The notes under the pieces were generated by a model. That model was not told where the DNA came from. It ran no database searches and saw nothing but the letters and a program-made list of their open reading frames with translations. From Elusimicrobiota bacterium (lineage in GTDB: Bacteria > Elusimicrobiota > Elusimicrobia > UBA1565), in the NCBI GenBank assembly GCA_016196755.1, contig JACPXC010000004.1, positions 1 through 64,000 of the forward strand: 64,000 bases of DNA, given 5' to 3'. Position numbers and translations under genes: made by a program. Positions 63,138 to 64,000 of the stretch are shown here, in pieces; within the stretch, counting starts at the first letter, position 1; the number at the start of each line of letters is the position of its first letter.

Positions 63138-64000
63138 TATCTTTTCGCGCCTTTCCCCGCGCGCAGGGCGGCCAGCGCCTTTTCGACGCGCTCGAGGAGC
63201 TCGGCCGGGTAGAGGCGGCCGGCCAGGGCGCGGCGCGAGCTGCGGCCGGCTTCCTCGTAGGCGCTCAGCGCGGCGGCCGTGGGCGGGACCAAGCTCAAGC
63301 CCTGCTTCTTGAGCTGGGCCAGGGCGTCGGCGTTCAAACGCCGGGTCAGGTCGTTGAACGTCTTGAGGTGCTTGCGCGAGACCTCGAGCAGGGCGGTTCG
63401 CTGGGCCTCGGGCAGGGCGTCGAAGGCCTTCTTCGAGACCAAGACCGCCCCCGAGGCGTTGGCCACGGGCTGGGCGTGGATGAAGCGCGCCTTCTCGTGC
63501 CACTGCATGGCGATGGCGTAGAGCGGGGTGTTGTAGACCGCGTCGATCAGGCCGGTCTGCAGCGAGGTCATGACGTCGGTGATCGAGAGCGGGATGGGGT
63601 GGACGCCCAAGGCGGTGTAGGCCGCCTCGGCGATCGGGTCGCCCTCCCATACCCAGATCTTGATCTTGCGCATGTCCTCCGGCCCGGCCACCGCGGTCTT
63701 CGAGAACACGTAGATGAAGCCGACCTCGGTCCAGCCCAACAGGACGTAGCCCGCGTCGGCCAGGGCCTTCTCGAAGTCAGGGGCGAACTTCTCGTAGATG
63801 TGGTCGACCTCGGCGGAGTCCTTGAACAGCCAGGGGCCGTCGACGACGCGCACGAGCGGGGCCACCTCGCCGAGGCCCACGCCGGTGAAGCCGCCGGCGT
63901 GCAGCTGGCCGGAGCGGATCTTGCGCACCACGTCCCGCTCGTCGCCCTGGCGGCCGCCGGCGTAGAATTTGAACTTGAGCGCGCCGCCGGTCTTCTGCCG
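63137..64000 (-). CDS. TRAP transporter substrate-binding protein (DctP-like), partial
   Basis: RKIRSGQLHAGGFTGVGLGEVAPLVRVVDGPWLF, VWEGDPIAEAAYTALGVHPIPLSITDVMTSLQTGLIDAVYNTP; frame stays open to the window end. Confidence 0.9.
   Translation of the reverse strand, partial: RQKTGGALKFKFYAGGRQGDERDVVRKIRSGQLHAGGFTGVGLGEVAPLVRVVDGPWLFKDSAEVDHIYEKFAPDFEKALADAGYVLLGWTEVGFIYVFSKTAVAGPEDMRKIKIWVWEGDPIAEAAYTALGVHPIPLSITDVMTSLQTGLIDAVYNTPLYAIAMQWHEKARFIHAQPVANASGAVLVSKKAFDALPEAQRTALLEVSRKHLKTFNDLTRRLNADALAQLKKQGLSLVPPTAAALSAYEEAGRSSRRALAGRLYPAELLERVEKALAALRAGKGAKR

Overview
A 64 kb window of high-GC bacterial chromosome with densely packed, often 1-8 nt overlapping genes. I identify about 70 CDS. 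The style (many secreted or coiled-coil proteins of unknown function, exported S8 and S41 proteases) suggests Elusimicrobiota-like DNA, but that assignment is inference only. No rRNA, intact tRNA or CRISPR array was recognised. Recognisable modules: PIN/AbrB toxin-antitoxin; mobA; YeiH-type transporter; S41 peptidase; M20 peptidase; SRPBCC plus class III adenylate cyclase; two tandem A-type Fe-S carriers; an orphan BcsG-like phosphoethanolamine transferase; cold-shock protein; a glycosyltransferase-Lnt fusion; Lgt-like protein; sigma/anti-sigma/RseB-like/RadC cluster; lipA-lipB-pteridine reductase-PTPS; Maf, CutA, MtnA, YggS; groES-groEL with CIRCE; S8 protease; LOG protein; TRAP transporter. 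The most unusual items are: (i) a FliF-like/FliG-like fusion protein heading a four-gene coiled-coil/TPR cluster with no flagellar genes nearby; (ii) four tandem signal-peptide/TM proteins that share a C-terminal EIIDLRPK tail, next to an orphan histidine kinase; (iii) a GT2-Lnt fusion; (iv) a low-GC MuF-C-like toxin-type segment inserted between radC and a lipoprotein gene, flanked by an imperfect ~42-bp direct repeat; (v) two small exported proteins with identical SSSGGCCG C-termini; (vi) very long perfect palindromes in intergenic DNA; (vii) -10 boxes placed 5-10 nt from start codons at many genes, suggesting leaderless transcription.
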